Shown here one piece after another: positions 34,386 to 42,715 of a DNA stretch of 64,000 bases. The first letter of the stretch is position 1. Each line of letters begins with the position of its first letter. Origin of the DNA: Helicobacter_D sp964464895 (GTDB taxonomy: Bacteria; Campylobacterota; Campylobacteria; Campylobacterales; Helicobacteraceae); contig CAYXGY010000010.1 in NCBI GenBank assembly GCA_964464895.1, positions 1-64,000 on the forward strand. Direction: 5' to 3'. The notes under the pieces are model-generated. The model had not been told where the DNA came from. It ran no database searches and was given only the letters and a program-made list of their open reading frames with translations. A program made the translations under genes and the position numbers.

Positions 34386-34643
34386 ATGCGTGTGGATAAA
34401 TTTCTCAATGCCGTCAATCTTACAAAAAGACGTTCCATTGCACAAGATATGCTTGCAAATGGTGTAGTCAAAATTAATGGAATCGCACTGAAAGCAAGTC
34501 GCGATATTAAGGTTGGAGATGTGATTGAAATTGCTTATTTAGAAAAATCACGATTCTATCAAGTCCTCCAAATTCCCGAGCAAAAAACCATTAAAAAAAA
34601 CGAATCACATTTGTATTATAAAGAGTGTGGGGGGAAAGCGTGA
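34386..34643 (+). CDS. S4-domain RNA-binding protein (HslR/Hsp15-like)
   Basis: 85 residues: MRVDKFLNAVNLTKRRSIAQDMLANGVVKINGIALKASRDIKVGDVIEI, a single S4 domain as in Hsp15/HslR, which binds stalled 50S subunits with nascent chains. SD AAGGATAAAA before ATG 34386. Its stop overlaps the GTG of the next gene (GTGA), so the two are translationally coupled. The order S4 - nucleoside-phosphorylase-like - rlmN suggests a small translation-related operon. Confidence 0.85.
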   Translation: MRVDKFLNAVNLTKRRSIAQDMLANGVVKINGIALKASRDIKVGDVIEIAYLEKSRFYQVLQIPEQKTIKKNESHLYYKECGGKA

Positions 34644-35206
34644 TTTATTGCGCAGGAAAAATAGAAACCTTTTCATTTGCCAAAAGCATTGGTGTGGGAT
34701 TGATAGAAGCTACGATGAATTTAACGCACTCTATTTTGTATGATAAACCCGATGAAATCGTTTTTGTGGGTACTTGCGGTGCTTATACAGATTCTATTCC
34801 TTTGCTTGAAATCTTTGAATCTCAAAGTGCTTCTAATATAGAATTGTCTTTTTTACAAAAACAATCTTACACTCCTTTGAATAATTTTTTAACCAATGTT
34901 TCATGTGAAACAATGACAAAAGATTCTGATACTATTCTCAAGCAAAAGCTAAAGATTGTTAATTCTAGCAATTATATCACCACAGATTCTACGCTTGCCA
35001 AAAAATTTTCAAGTCTTGGAATCGCTTACGAAAATATGGAATTTTTCAGTATTTTACAAGTTGCAAAGACATTTAAATTGCCCGCACTTGGAATCTTTTG
35101 TGTTACTAACTATGCACACGTAAATGCCCAAAAAGAATTTTTTACTCATCACAAAAAGGCAATGGAAAAGCTAGAATCTTATATCCACACAAAGTTAAAG
35201 CATTGA
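34640..35206 (+). CDS. Purine nucleoside phosphorylase-like protein
   Basis: 188 residues from GTG 34640 (overlapping the S4 stop; GGGGGGAAA as SD). Short member of the PNP/MTA nucleosidase fold: SIGVGLIEATMNLTHSI, IVFVGTCGAYTDSIPLLEIF, TDSTLAKKFSSLGIAYENMEFFSILQVAKTF with the substrate-ribose Met-Glu (ENMEFF), and GIFCVTNYA. Shorter than true phosphorylases (about 230), so activity is uncertain. A reading from GTG 34625 is also open. It overlaps the rlmN start by four bases. Confidence 0.72.
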   Translation: MIYCAGKIETFSFAKSIGVGLIEATMNLTHSILYDKPDEIVFVGTCGAYTDSIPLLEIFESQSASNIELSFLQKQSYTPLNNFLTNVSCETMTKDSDTILKQKLKIVNSSNYITTDSTLAKKFSSLGIAYENMEFFSILQVAKTFKLPALGIFCVTNYAHVNAQKEFFTHHKKAMEKLESYIHTKLKH

Positions 35207-36297
35207 ATCAATCTTTAAGTAAGACGACAATGGACACACTAGAGCAGACAAAAAAACAAAACATTTTTGATTTGACTTTGGAGGAACTAGGTGCTACATT
35301 AGAAAAATCAGGATTCCAAAAGTTCCGCGCCAAACAAATTTATCACTGGCTTTATGTTTGCTATGAAGAAAATTTCAATGCGATGAATAATCTACCAAAA
35401 GACCTAAGAAATTATTTAAAGAAATATTTTACAACCCAAAAGATTAGCATTTACAAAAAAGAACAAAGCCTTGATGGGAGCGTAAAATATTTATTCAAGA
35501 CAGAAGACAATCTGACTTACGAGGCAGTCTTTTTGAAAATGAAAGAGGATAAATTCACTCTTTGTTTATCTTCACAAATTGGCTGTAAAGTGGGTTGTAG
35601 TTTTTGCCTAACAGCCAAAGGAGGATTTGTCCGAAACTTGAGTGTGGGAGAAATTGTTTATCAAGTTTTTGCAATCAAAAAAGACCAGAGTATTCCTAAT
35701 AACAAAGCAATTAATATTGTCTATATGGGTATGGGTGAGCCGCTAGATAACTTGACAAATGTTGCACAATGTATCCGCATCTTAAGCGAACTAAATGGCT
35801 TGAATATTTCTGTAAGCCGACAAACGATTTCTACTAGCGGAATCGCTCCTAAAATCAAAAAACTTGGCACATTAAATTTAGGGGTACAACTTGCGATTTC
35901 TTTACACGCAGTTAGTGATGACTTGCGCACCAAACTAATGCCAATCAACAAAGCTTACAACATCCAAACAATTATTGATGAAGTTTCTGCTTTTCCTATC
36001 AATAGTCGCAAACGCATAATGTTTGAATATCTTGTCATTGATGGATTAAACGATGACTTAAAGAGTGCTAAAAAACTCGTCTCGCTTCTCAACAAAATCA
36101 AGGCAAAAGTCAATCTTATTTATTTCAACCCTTATGAGGGTAGTCCATACAATAGACCCAAAAAAGAAAAGGTTGAAGCATTTCGTGAGTTTTTACTCAA
36201 AAAGGGGTTACTCTGCACGATTAGGGAATCCAAAGGCTTGGATATTAGTGCTGCGTGCGGACAACTAAGAGAACGAGAAATCAACCAAAAAGGATAA
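35203..36297 (+). CDS. rlmN: Dual-specificity 23S rRNA/tRNA adenine-C2 methyltransferase RlmN
   Basis: 364 residues from TTG 35203 (overlapping the preceding stop); ATG 35230 is a good alternative. Radical SAM enzyme with the CxxxCxxC cluster motif in QIGCKVGCSFCLTAKGGFVRNL, the YMGMGEPLDN motif, SLHAVSDDLRTKLMPIN, and the C-terminal catalytic Cys in ISAACGQL. It methylates A2503 of 23S rRNA and A37 of some tRNAs, tuning decoding accuracy. The small membrane protein at 36300 starts 2 bases after its stop. Confidence 0.96.
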   Translation: MNQSLSKTTMDTLEQTKKQNIFDLTLEELGATLEKSGFQKFRAKQIYHWLYVCYEENFNAMNNLPKDLRNYLKKYFTTQKISIYKKEQSLDGSVKYLFKTEDNLTYEAVFLKMKEDKFTLCLSSQIGCKVGCSFCLTAKGGFVRNLSVGEIVYQVFAIKKDQSIPNNKAINIVYMGMGEPLDNLTNVAQCIRILSELNGLNISVSRQTISTSGIAPKIKKLGTLNLGVQLAISLHAVSDDLRTKLMPINKAYNIQTIIDEVSAFPINSRKRIMFEYLVIDGLNDDLKSAKKLVSLLNKIKAKVNLIYFNPYEGSPYNRPKKEKVEAFREFLLKKGLLCTIRESKGLDISAACGQLREREINQKG

Positions 36298-36299
36298 AG

Positions 36300-36398
36300 A
36301 TGAGTTTGCTAGATATTGTGATGATTGTATTTTTGGCAGTGGTATTTGTCGTAGGTATGGGTGCGTTCTTGTATTATGCCTATAAAAATAATCAATGA
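36300..36398 (+). CDS. Small hydrophobic membrane protein, 32 residues
   Basis: ATG 36300, SD AAAAGGA seven bases upstream. MSLLDIVMIVFLAVVFVV then GMGAFLYYAYKNNQ: one membrane helix followed by a short charged tail. It is directly downstream of rlmN and too short for usual gene callers. From memory, Campylobacter jejuni also has a small hydrophobic protein gene right after rlmN, so the arrangement may be conserved. Function unknown. Confidence 0.7.
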   Translation: MSLLDIVMIVFLAVVFVVGMGAFLYYAYKNNQ

Positions 36399-36806
36399 TT
36401 CTATTTAATACGATACAAGTAAAAATCCTAAAGATTCTTTAAATTCTTATATCGCATCGTGAAATTGCAGCAGAGCAAATTAACGAAACCAATAAAAAAC
36501 TTTAAGAAACAGAATCAAAAGCAATACAAAAAATAAGAAAAAAGAAAGTGCCATTATGAATCCTCATCAAAGTTGTTGATTAGGATTATACCATTTTACC
36601 CCCTCTTTATAGCAAAACTTCCGCACAACCTAATTCAAATCTCCCAACAAGGCAAAATGCAATAATGAGATTCCCAAAATAAAAATTCCAAAATTTCTCC
36701 AAACTCAAGATTAGATTTCAGCAAATTAAATTCTATTTGACAAAGTCTCCACTAAGTAAAAATGCAATATAATCATACATTTAATTTCACTTAAAAAGAG
36801 GAAAAA
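36399..36806 (+). other. 408-base intergenic region before ilvC
   Basis: AT-rich. It contains a possible 24-codon hydrophobic ORF on the minus strand (36480-36554) and a GC-poor stretch. Near the end is an ilvC promoter with TATAAT at about 36769, followed by AGAGGA before ATG 36807. No RNA gene or riboswitch was recognised. Confidence 0.6.
36480..36554 (-). CDS. Possible 24-residue hydrophobic peptide
   Basis: ATG 36554 reads MALSFFLFFVLLLILFLK then VFYWFR and TAA. GAGGATTCATA precedes the ATG, an acceptable SD at the far end of the usual spacing. One membrane helix with a basic, aromatic C-terminus resembles small membrane peptides or type I toxins, but such runs also arise by chance in T-rich DNA. 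It faces the 36300 gene. Confidence 0.3.
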   Translation of the reverse strand: MALSFFLFFVLLLILFLKVFYWFR

Positions 36807-37832
36807 ATGGCATTAAAAGTTTATTACGACAAAGATTGTGATTTGGGACTTATCAAAAAGAAAAAAGTTGCAATTATTGGCTTTGGTTCTCAAGGACACG
36901 CACACGCAGAAAATTTAAGAGATTCTGGCGTAGAAGTGGCAATTGGACTTTATAAAGGCGGCAAAAGCTGGGCAAAGGCGGAAGCTAAAAATTTCAAAGT
37001 CCTAGAAGTAAGCGAAGCGACAAAGTGGGCGGACTTGGTAATGATTCTAATCCCAGATGAATTGCAAGCCGATGTGTTTGCGCGCGATATCGAACCGAAC
37101 TTGAACGAAGACCAAATCATCGCATTTGGACACGGATTCAATGTGCATTTTGGACAAATCAAAGCACCTAAGGGTGTGGGTGTGATTATGGTTGCACCCA
37201 AAGCTCCGGGACACACAGTAAGAAGTGAATTTGTGCGAGGGGGCGGAATCCCTGATTTGATTGCCGTAGAGCAAGACACAAGTAAAGGCGATGCAAAAGC
37301 TATCGCGCTAAGCTATGCAAGCGCAATCGGTGGCGGACGCAGTGGAATCATTGAAACCACTTTCAAAGACGAAACTGAAACAGATTTATTCGGTGAGCAA
37401 GCTGTGCTTTGTGGTGGCGTTTCTAGCTTAGTTAAAGCTGGATTTGAAACCTTAGTAGAAGCAGGCTATCCTGAAGAAATGGCATATTTTGAATGTTTGC
37501 ACGAACTCAAACTCATTGTAGATTTAATCTACCAAGGCGGCTTGGCAGATATGCGCTACTCTATCTCCAACACTGCTGAATATGGCGATATGATAAGCGG
37601 TCCGCGCGTCATCAATGACGAATCCAAAAAAGCAATGCGCGCAATTCTCAAAGACATTCAAGAGGGAAGATTCGCCAAAGATTTCATACTAGAACGCAAG
37701 GCTGGTTATGCGCGTATGAATGCGGAACGCAAAAATCTAGCAAATCACCCGATTGAAAAAGTCGGCGCAAGACTAAGAGAAATGATGCCTTGGATTGCTG
37801 CTGGCAAACTCGTGGATAAAACAAAAAATTAA
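36807..37832 (+). CDS. ilvC: Ketol-acid reductoisomerase (NADP+)
   Basis: 341 residues, class I length. N-terminal Rossmann motif IIGFGSQGHAHAENLRDSG (residues 24-42), then VMVAPKAPGHTVRSEF, and the all-helical domain with the two Mg-binding acids in ETETDLFGEQAVLCGG and ELKLIVDLIYQGGLADMRYSIS. It converts acetolactate to dihydroxyisovalerate in valine, leucine and isoleucine synthesis. Monocistronic: own promoter upstream and strong hairpin after the stop. SD AGAGGAAAAA. Confidence 0.97.
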   Translation: MALKVYYDKDCDLGLIKKKKVAIIGFGSQGHAHAENLRDSGVEVAIGLYKGGKSWAKAEAKNFKVLEVSEATKWADLVMILIPDELQADVFARDIEPNLNEDQIIAFGHGFNVHFGQIKAPKGVGVIMVAPKAPGHTVRSEFVRGGGIPDLIAVEQDTSKGDAKAIALSYASAIGGGRSGIIETTFKDETETDLFGEQAVLCGGVSSLVKAGFETLVEAGYPEEMAYFECLHELKLIVDLIYQGGLADMRYSISNTAEYGDMISGPRVINDESKKAMRAILKDIQEGRFAKDFILERKAGYARMNAERKNLANHPIEKVGARLREMMPWIAAGKLVDKTKN

Positions 37833-37840
37833 AAATTCTT

Positions 37841-37876
37841 AATTTATGTTTGCAATTTTCTTTGCAAGCATAAATT
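37841..37876 (+). terminator. Hairpin downstream of ilvC
   Basis: AATTTATGTTTGCAA, 6-base loop, TTGCAAGCATAAATT: a 15-bp stem with one G-T pair, 8 bases after the stop. No strong T-run follows, so it acts as a terminator or mRNA-stabilising hairpin. Confidence 0.6.
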
Positions 37877-37975
37877 TCAAATCAAGTTTCCCATAATTAA
37901 TCATTGATAAGATTCTAATTATATTCCCTTAATTTTACACAAATAATATCTTTTGATTTGACTTAAAGGATTCCA

Positions 37976-39121
37976 TTGATTTTTAACGAAAAACAATTTC
38001 TTAAATCCGAAATTATTAGGCTTGCTGATGAGGGTTTGATTGACAAAAGCCAAGAGAAAGCTATTTTGGAAACTTATAATCTAAAAGAAAGCACAAAATT
38101 TTCCCCTCTTTTCATCTTTGCTCTCATATTTATTGGTCTTTCTTTTATTTTATTAATTTCTCATAATTGGAAAGAAATCCCCAATGCTCTTAAAACTACT
38201 TTGCTTCTTGCCACGCTTTTTGGCACTCATTATGCTATTTTTCATTTTGAGACACCCCTTGCAAAGCAAAGTTTTGGAATTCTAAGCGGATTTGTCTTGC
38301 TTGGAAATATTGCTTTACTTTCGCAAATTTATCATTTGGGTGATGATACAGCTTTGGCATTCTTAAGTGTTGGAATCGTAATTTTGGTTCTTGCTTTTGC
38401 CCTCAAATCCTTTGTTGTTTTTTTGCAAGGATACCTATTCGCAAGCATTGGATATCTTTTGGATTATCAGTTCATCTTTGAAACATTCAAGATAGATTCT
38501 TCCAATGCGTTTATTCTGCTAATCCTACTTGGCTTTATTGCACAAACTGGAATTTTTTTCAAACTTTCTCTCAATGGCTCTAGGTTGCTCGCGCTCATCA
38601 ATCTTATATTGTTAGAACTTTATTCCGCTCAATTTTTAGGATTATTTGCTGGGATTTGGATTCCTCTAATGTTTTTGGGATTTCACTACAAACCTTATCA
38701 ATTTTATTCTTATCTATTTTTAGCATTTATTCTGGCATTCCACGTCATTCAGCCTACTACTGATTATCGAACAGCAGTTATTTGTGCTCAAATTTCATTG
38801 GCTTTATTAAGTATCGCAAACCTCTACTTCAAGCATTATTTCCTTAGTCTTATAATGCTCGGGGCTTTGATTCTCTATGCATTTTTTAGTTATATAGAAT
38901 TTCCATTTTTTGCAGATTCTCACCTCATTTTGCTATTACTTTTAGGGATTCATTGCATTAAAGAGAATTACAAAATTTTGGGAATCTTTATCTTGTTTAT
39001 GGGGATTTTAAGCATTTATTCCTTATTCATTGGAGATTATATTAGCACGAGTGTAATCTTTTTGTCCTTTGGTTTAGGCTTGCTTTATTATTCAAGGAAA
39101 AAGAATGCCGACAAACTCTAA
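37976..39121 (+). CDS. DUF2157 multi-spanning membrane protein
   Basis: 381 residues from TTG 37976 (SD AAAGGA six bases upstream). A cytoplasmic N-terminus of about 45 residues (LKSEIIRLADEGLIDKSQEKAILETY) is typical of DUF2157, followed by about ten closely packed helices, including FILLISHNWKEIPNALKTTLLLATL. Function unknown. The family is usually next to, or fused with, a GDYXXLXY protein, and the next gene is exactly that, overlapping by 17 bases. Confidence 0.82.
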   Translation: MIFNEKQFLKSEIIRLADEGLIDKSQEKAILETYNLKESTKFSPLFIFALIFIGLSFILLISHNWKEIPNALKTTLLLATLFGTHYAIFHFETPLAKQSFGILSGFVLLGNIALLSQIYHLGDDTALAFLSVGIVILVLAFALKSFVVFLQGYLFASIGYLLDYQFIFETFKIDSSNAFILLILLGFIAQTGIFFKLSLNGSRLLALINLILLELYSAQFLGLFAGIWIPLMFLGFHYKPYQFYSYLFLAFILAFHVIQPTTDYRTAVICAQISLALLSIANLYFKHYFLSLIMLGALILYAFFSYIEFPFFADSHLILLLLLGIHCIKENYKILGIFILFMGILSIYSLFIGDYISTSVIFLSFGLGLLYYSRKKNADKL

Positions 39122-39665
39122 AACAAAATGGCTTTTGATTGCCTGTGCATTACAATTTATCTTGATTGGCACGATGTTTGTTTCTGCTTATTTACCAATT
39201 GTTTTTGGCACAGAAGTCAAAGTTATTGCCAAAGGCTATGACCCCAGAGATTTGCTTGTTGGGAATTATGTGCGATTAGATTATGGGGAAGAGATTCCTA
39301 AAAAGCTTCGCCCAAAAGATTCTCAAAGAGAAGCATTTATGTGCATTAAAGAGGCAAAACCAAATCTCTTTGTCTTTGAGGCAGTTTTATCCAAACCACC
39401 CAAAAATAGACTTTGTATCAAAAAGAACGAGATAAAAGGAATCGATAAATACTTCGCTCCAGAGAAAGAAGCACAAAGGATTCAAAAACTTCTTTCCAAG
39501 CCTGATAATCAGGCAATTGTAACTTTAAAAATCTTTCAAGGAAAGGCAAGAATCGTGGATTTGGAAGTAGAATCTATCAAAAAATTACCATTGGATAATT
39601 TAGATGAAATCTTATCCAATGATAAAACACAAGCTATTGAGTTACCACAACAGCAAGGACATTAA
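39105..39665 (+). CDS. GDYXXLXY-domain membrane protein
   Basis: 186 residues: one N-terminal helix (WLLIACALQFILIGTMFVSAYLPIVFG), then an extracytoplasmic domain with the signature GNYVRLDY (residues 50-57, Asn in place of Asp) after GYDPRDLLV. It is the partner of the DUF2157 protein, with overlapping genes. Role unknown. It has SD AAGGAAAAAG inside the preceding gene. Its last 32 bases overlap the convergent gene on the minus strand. Confidence 0.82.
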   Translation: MPTNSKTKWLLIACALQFILIGTMFVSAYLPIVFGTEVKVIAKGYDPRDLLVGNYVRLDYGEEIPKKLRPKDSQREAFMCIKEAKPNLFVFEAVLSKPPKNRLCIKKNEIKGIDKYFAPEKEAQRIQKLLSKPDNQAIVTLKIFQGKARIVDLEVESIKKLPLDNLDEILSNDKTQAIELPQQQGH

Positions 39666-40380
39666 AGGGATTGCATTCGCCCTCAATCTCCTCTCCACCA
39701 AAGGGGCGCATATCAAGCACGTTTAGCAATAAACCCATTTCATTTTTTAGATACCCTGCGAGTAATTCTTCCAAATATTTTGGCGCGGATTCTATCTCTT
39801 CATCAATTGGCTTAAATTTAGAATTATAGACAATTGGAATCTGGAGTAAAGCAACTTTAAACACTGCCCCATCTGTATATTTATGCTCTTTTTTATCCAC
39901 TCCTGCTTCTTTTAGTCTTTTGATTTGAGACAACACATCGCCAATCAGAGATTTACAAGATTTGTCAAACTCCCATTTTGCACTTGTTCCGATATTTAAC
40001 CATAACTTTTTGGATTCCAACCAAACCTCAAACTTCCAATCCTTTTCCATACACCAAAAATCTACACGACCATTTTTGTTTTCATTTTGCAAGGCTTGCC
40101 CTTTGATTTGCTTGGTTTTATGCGTAATTGGCACTTCACTCTGCACATAAGGCGTAAGTGAATGCAGAGCATAAGAAAGGCTAGAATACGCATTGTTTTC
40201 ATTATATACTAGAGGAAATTCTCCCAAATCTTGATAAATATTAAGATTTAACGCAAATGCTTGTTCGCTCATCTCTTTGAAAAACTGCTTGAACATTCTG
40301 CCATTCTCAAAACTATCAGACTTATAATAAGTATCCAACAATAGAATCCCTTTCACCTCTTTAGGAAGTTTATAAGACAT
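39634..40380 (-). CDS. Hypothetical protein of the TM2/lipoprotein cluster
   Basis: 248 residues from ATG 40380 (SD AAAGGAG; the upstream ATG 40398 is less likely). Cytoplasmic, no membrane segment. I do not recognise the family. The middle reads GRVDFWCMEKDWKFEVWLESKKLWLNIG, an Asp followed by E-x-K that could suggest a PD-(D/E)XK-like nuclease fold, but other core motifs are not evident. It is 19 bases downstream of the lipoprotein gene and likely cotranscribed from the poly-G promoter. It overlaps the convergent GDYXXLXY gene by 32 bases. Confidence 0.6.
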   Translation of the reverse strand: MSYKLPKEVKGILLLDTYYKSDSFENGRMFKQFFKEMSEQAFALNLNIYQDLGEFPLVYNENNAYSSLSYALHSLTPYVQSEVPITHKTKQIKGQALQNENKNGRVDFWCMEKDWKFEVWLESKKLWLNIGTSAKWEFDKSCKSLIGDVLSQIKRLKEAGVDKKEHKYTDGAVFKVALLQIPIVYNSKFKPIDEEIESAPKYLEELLAGYLKNEMGLLLNVLDMRPFGGEEIEGECNPFNVLAVVVTQ

Positions 40381-40399
40381 TTTTACTCCTTTGTTCATT

Positions 40400-40873
40400 T
40401 TAATTCATTTGCTGTTTCGTTTTGCCTAGAGCAATATCTTTAATCAAACTCATAATTGGCTTACTTAGAGCTTCAAATTCCGCTAATTCACTCATTGTAA
40501 TCGGCTCTAATTCTCCACCATCTCTCTTGACTACCTCTAATCTATCAAAATCTAAAACAACATCACGACCCATTGCATCATAAGCCACACAAACAACAAG
40601 CTTATGCGCAAGAGAGAGTGGAAAAGTAGAATCTTCTACGGTTCTTTCTTTTATGAGACTCCATTTCCCAGAAAGTTCCTTGTTAATTTTCATTGCCACC
40701 TTTAATCCAAATTTGCCATAGAGCATAATCGTATCTACATCTATATTTTGTGCCTTATCCCCACTAGTATTAGGTTTTATATCTTCTTCATTGGACTTTT
40801 TAGAATCGCTAGAACAACCAAAACCAAGCACAAGACAAATGATAAAAATCAGCAAATACTTTATTAGTTTCAT
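40400..40873 (-). CDS. Lipoprotein of unknown function
   Basis: 157 residues. Lipoprotein signal KYLLIFIICLVLGFGC with the lipobox LGFGC (Cys20), then a Ser/Lys/Asp-rich linker and a small domain (MLYGKFGLKVAMKINKELSGKWSLI, LVVCVAYDAMGRDVVLDFDRLEVV). No family recognised. Its start overlaps the stop of the TM2 gene by four bases (ATGA), so the two are translationally coupled and probably work together at the inner or outer membrane. Confidence 0.75.
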   Translation of the reverse strand: MKLIKYLLIFIICLVLGFGCSSDSKKSNEEDIKPNTSGDKAQNIDVDTIMLYGKFGLKVAMKINKELSGKWSLIKERTVEDSTFPLSLAHKLVVCVAYDAMGRDVVLDFDRLEVVKRDGGELEPITMSELAEFEALSKPIMSLIKDIALGKTKQQMN

Positions 40874-41463
40874 TTAGCAATACCCTCTCTTGCTTGGATT
40901 TGGATTCTCGAAATTGTAGTGAGTAATTTGCGACTATTGTCTCTTTTGATTCCAAAAAATACCAAAATAGGATCAAAAAGAATCCAAATAAAACCAATCA
41001 TTATAGAAAAAAGCCAAGCTAGAGATAAATAAGCAAAAACCTTTGCATAAAAAATTGTTGTGCTAGCGACTGACTGCAAATCAAGATTTATCAAATTCAT
41101 CACAAGATTAATCACCCCGCTAATACCACCTGACCAAAAACTTGTAATAAATCCCTTTCCCATTTCCAAAGAAAAGGGAAATATCAAGGGAGCAATCAAT
41201 GGAAAACAATAAATCTGTAAAGTAAAAAGAAATTTAAATAATGCTAGCCACCTATCCCCCTTATAAAGTCTATCCACACCAAAAATCCAAAACCACCCCA
41301 AAATAGCACCCAAAAGAAAGCCAATCCATTTATTCTTAAGCGGAATTGCTTTAAGAGATTCTGTTTGTTGGTTTAATGTGCTTTCATCAAGGGCTCTAAG
41401 ATTGTTGAGTGCATTTTTAGAAACCTTGCTTGCAAAATATTCTACCAATTCCTTTTGTTGCAC
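40870..41463 (-). CDS. TM2-domain membrane protein behind the poly-G promoter
   Basis: 197 residues from GTG 41463 (SD AAGGAG). An N-terminal soluble helix of about 45 residues is followed by a TM2-type segment (GFLLGAILGWFWIFGVDRLYKGDRWLALFKFLFTL), with the G-DR-Y-G signature between two helices, then two more helices. It ends with a conserved basic tail (FFGIKRDNSRKLL). It is related to the 42109 protein, which has the same order of soluble region, TM2 and IQKDN tail. TM2 proteins have no agreed function in bacteria. It is the first gene after a promoter with G14 in its spacer. Confidence 0.83.
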   Translation of the reverse strand: MQQKELVEYFASKVSKNALNNLRALDESTLNQQTESLKAIPLKNKWIGFLLGAILGWFWIFGVDRLYKGDRWLALFKFLFTLQIYCFPLIAPLIFPFSLEMGKGFITSFWSGGISGVINLVMNLINLDLQSVASTTIFYAKVFAYLSLAWLFSIMIGFIWILFDPILVFFGIKRDNSRKLLTTISRIQIQAREGIAK

Positions 41464-41496
41464 TAATTCTCCTTAATTTTCAAGATAACAAATGAA

Positions 41497-41527
41497 ATTA
41501 TACCCCCCCCCCCCCCGAAGAAGTCAA
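41497..41527 (-). promoter_or_regulatory. Promoter with G14 tract in the -35/-10 spacer (phase-variable)
   Basis: On the minus strand: TTGACT (41527-41522), TCTTC, G14 (41516-41503), TATAAT (41502-41497). The spacer is 19 bases; 12 G would give 17. The GTG start at 41463 follows after about 34 bases. Slippage of the tract would change promoter strength. Confidence 0.82.
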
Positions 41528-41540
41528 GCCAAAAGGTCTA

Positions 41541-42093
41541 TTATTTTTCAATCTCTGCAAGGATATATTCATCGCCCTTATCATTGCTAGTAACTCTATA
41601 ATTCAGAGTCGCTCTCAAAAAGGTATTCAAAAGTTGCCCATATTGAGTAAATTTATTAATCTCGCTAAGCTCTTCAAGCTTTGGTGCATTGACAATCCAA
41701 TCTGATTCTTTATCAAGATTTACTGAAATATCATATCCCATAAGCCTAAAAATACTATATTGCACGATGAGTTCCGCTAAGCCAACTTCAAAGAATGGAT
41801 TTTCATTGATTTTTTGTTCTTTCCATTTTTCTCCCTTTTTCTCAATGATTTTTTGGATTTCGTCAATGGCTTTAATGCCGACTTTCGCACTACAAGTATT
41901 GGAATCTTTATCCAATTAACACAACATTATCCGCATAGAATCCCAACTCTTTAGATGTTTTCTTGTAATCTTGAAGTAATAGATCCAAAGCCTGTGTCGC
42001 TATACCCTTATCATCGCAACTTGTAGTACCACACCCGCTAAAAAGCAAACCGAATGCCAATGCTACACCCGAAACAAAAATTTTACCTCTCAT
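41541..42093 (-). pseudogene. Lipoprotein gene split by a frameshift
   Basis: 42093-41908 encodes a lipoprotein start (KIFVSGVALAFGLLFSGC, lipobox FSGC) and a helix TQALDLLLQDYKKTSKELGFYADNVVL, then stops. 41915-41541 continues in another frame (DKDSNTCSAKVGIKAIDEIQKIIEKKG...). Removing one base (or adding two) in GTGTTAATTGGATAAAG joins them into one protein of about 183 residues (NVVL-L-DKDSNTC), the expected layout for small lipoproteins. SD GGAGAAGCA before ATG 42093. It pairs with the TM2 gene at 42109, 15 bases upstream, as the 40400 lipoprotein pairs with the 40870 TM2 gene. Confidence 0.65.
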
Positions 42094-42108
42094 TGCTTCT
42101 CCTTTTTG

Positions 42109-42534
42109 TTATCGCATTGCTTGGCGAATTTTTGCTAGATTATCCTTTTGGATTCCTTTCCACACCAAAAACAAATCCACAATCGCCAAGATTCCAAGAG
42201 CTAGTAAAGCGACAAAGCCAATCATTGCAAAAACTCCACCAAATGTGCCTCCAATACCTGCGCTAATACCCAAGCAAACAATATAAACCACAAAAAGTCC
42301 TGCTTTATAAATCCCAAATTTCGTATCGCCTTTATAGAATCTATCCGCTCCAAACGAACCAAGACATAGACCCAAAATAAGCCCTACTACTTGACTTTTT
42401 AGGGGCAAAGAAGCCAATACTATCTGTTTATCATCGGAAATAGATTTCAACTCTTCTTGTAAAGAATATACAGAATCCGCTGGGATTCTACCATTCCATT
42501 GTCCAATTAAACTTGCGATGGCACCATTTTCCAT
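42109..42534 (-). CDS. TM2-domain membrane protein, second copy
   Basis: 141 residues from ATG 42534 (SD AAAGGA; the upstream ATG 42579 lacks one). A soluble N-terminus (LIGQWNGRIPADSVYSLQEELKSI) is followed by the TM2 core (VVGLILGLCLGSFGADRFYKGDTKFGIYKAGLF), one or two more helices and the tail WKGIQKDNLAKIRQ. It is paralogous to the 40870 protein. First gene of the minus-strand group transcribed from the region of the inverted repeat at 42607-42648. Function unknown. Confidence 0.83.
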   Translation of the reverse strand: MENGAIASLIGQWNGRIPADSVYSLQEELKSISDDKQIVLASLPLKSQVVGLILGLCLGSFGADRFYKGDTKFGIYKAGLFVVYIVCLGISAGIGGTFGGVFAMIGFVALLALGILAIVDLFLVWKGIQKDNLAKIRQAMR

Positions 42535-42606
42535 ACATTTATCCTTTAAAACTAAAAATTTAGATGGGATTCTAACCAAAATAAACTTGAAAATATTTTA
42601 AAATAG

Positions 42607-42648
42607 GGAATAATTACTTATATATATAATTTAGTAAGTAATTATTCC
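42607..42648. promoter_or_regulatory. Perfect 14-bp inverted repeat enclosing a -10 box, divergent control region
   Basis: GGAATAATTACTTA (42607-42620), 14-base centre containing TATAAT (42625-42630), TAAGTAATTATTCC (42635-42648). It lies between the divergent TM2 gene (minus) and the small HTH gene (plus), where a self-regulated operator would be expected. It could also act as a hairpin in RNA. Confidence 0.65.
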
Positions 42649-42715
42649 TTTGTTAGAGATTATATTAAATTCTATCAACATTCCTTACAAAATCTATTTT
42701 AAAGGAATGTCGGAT

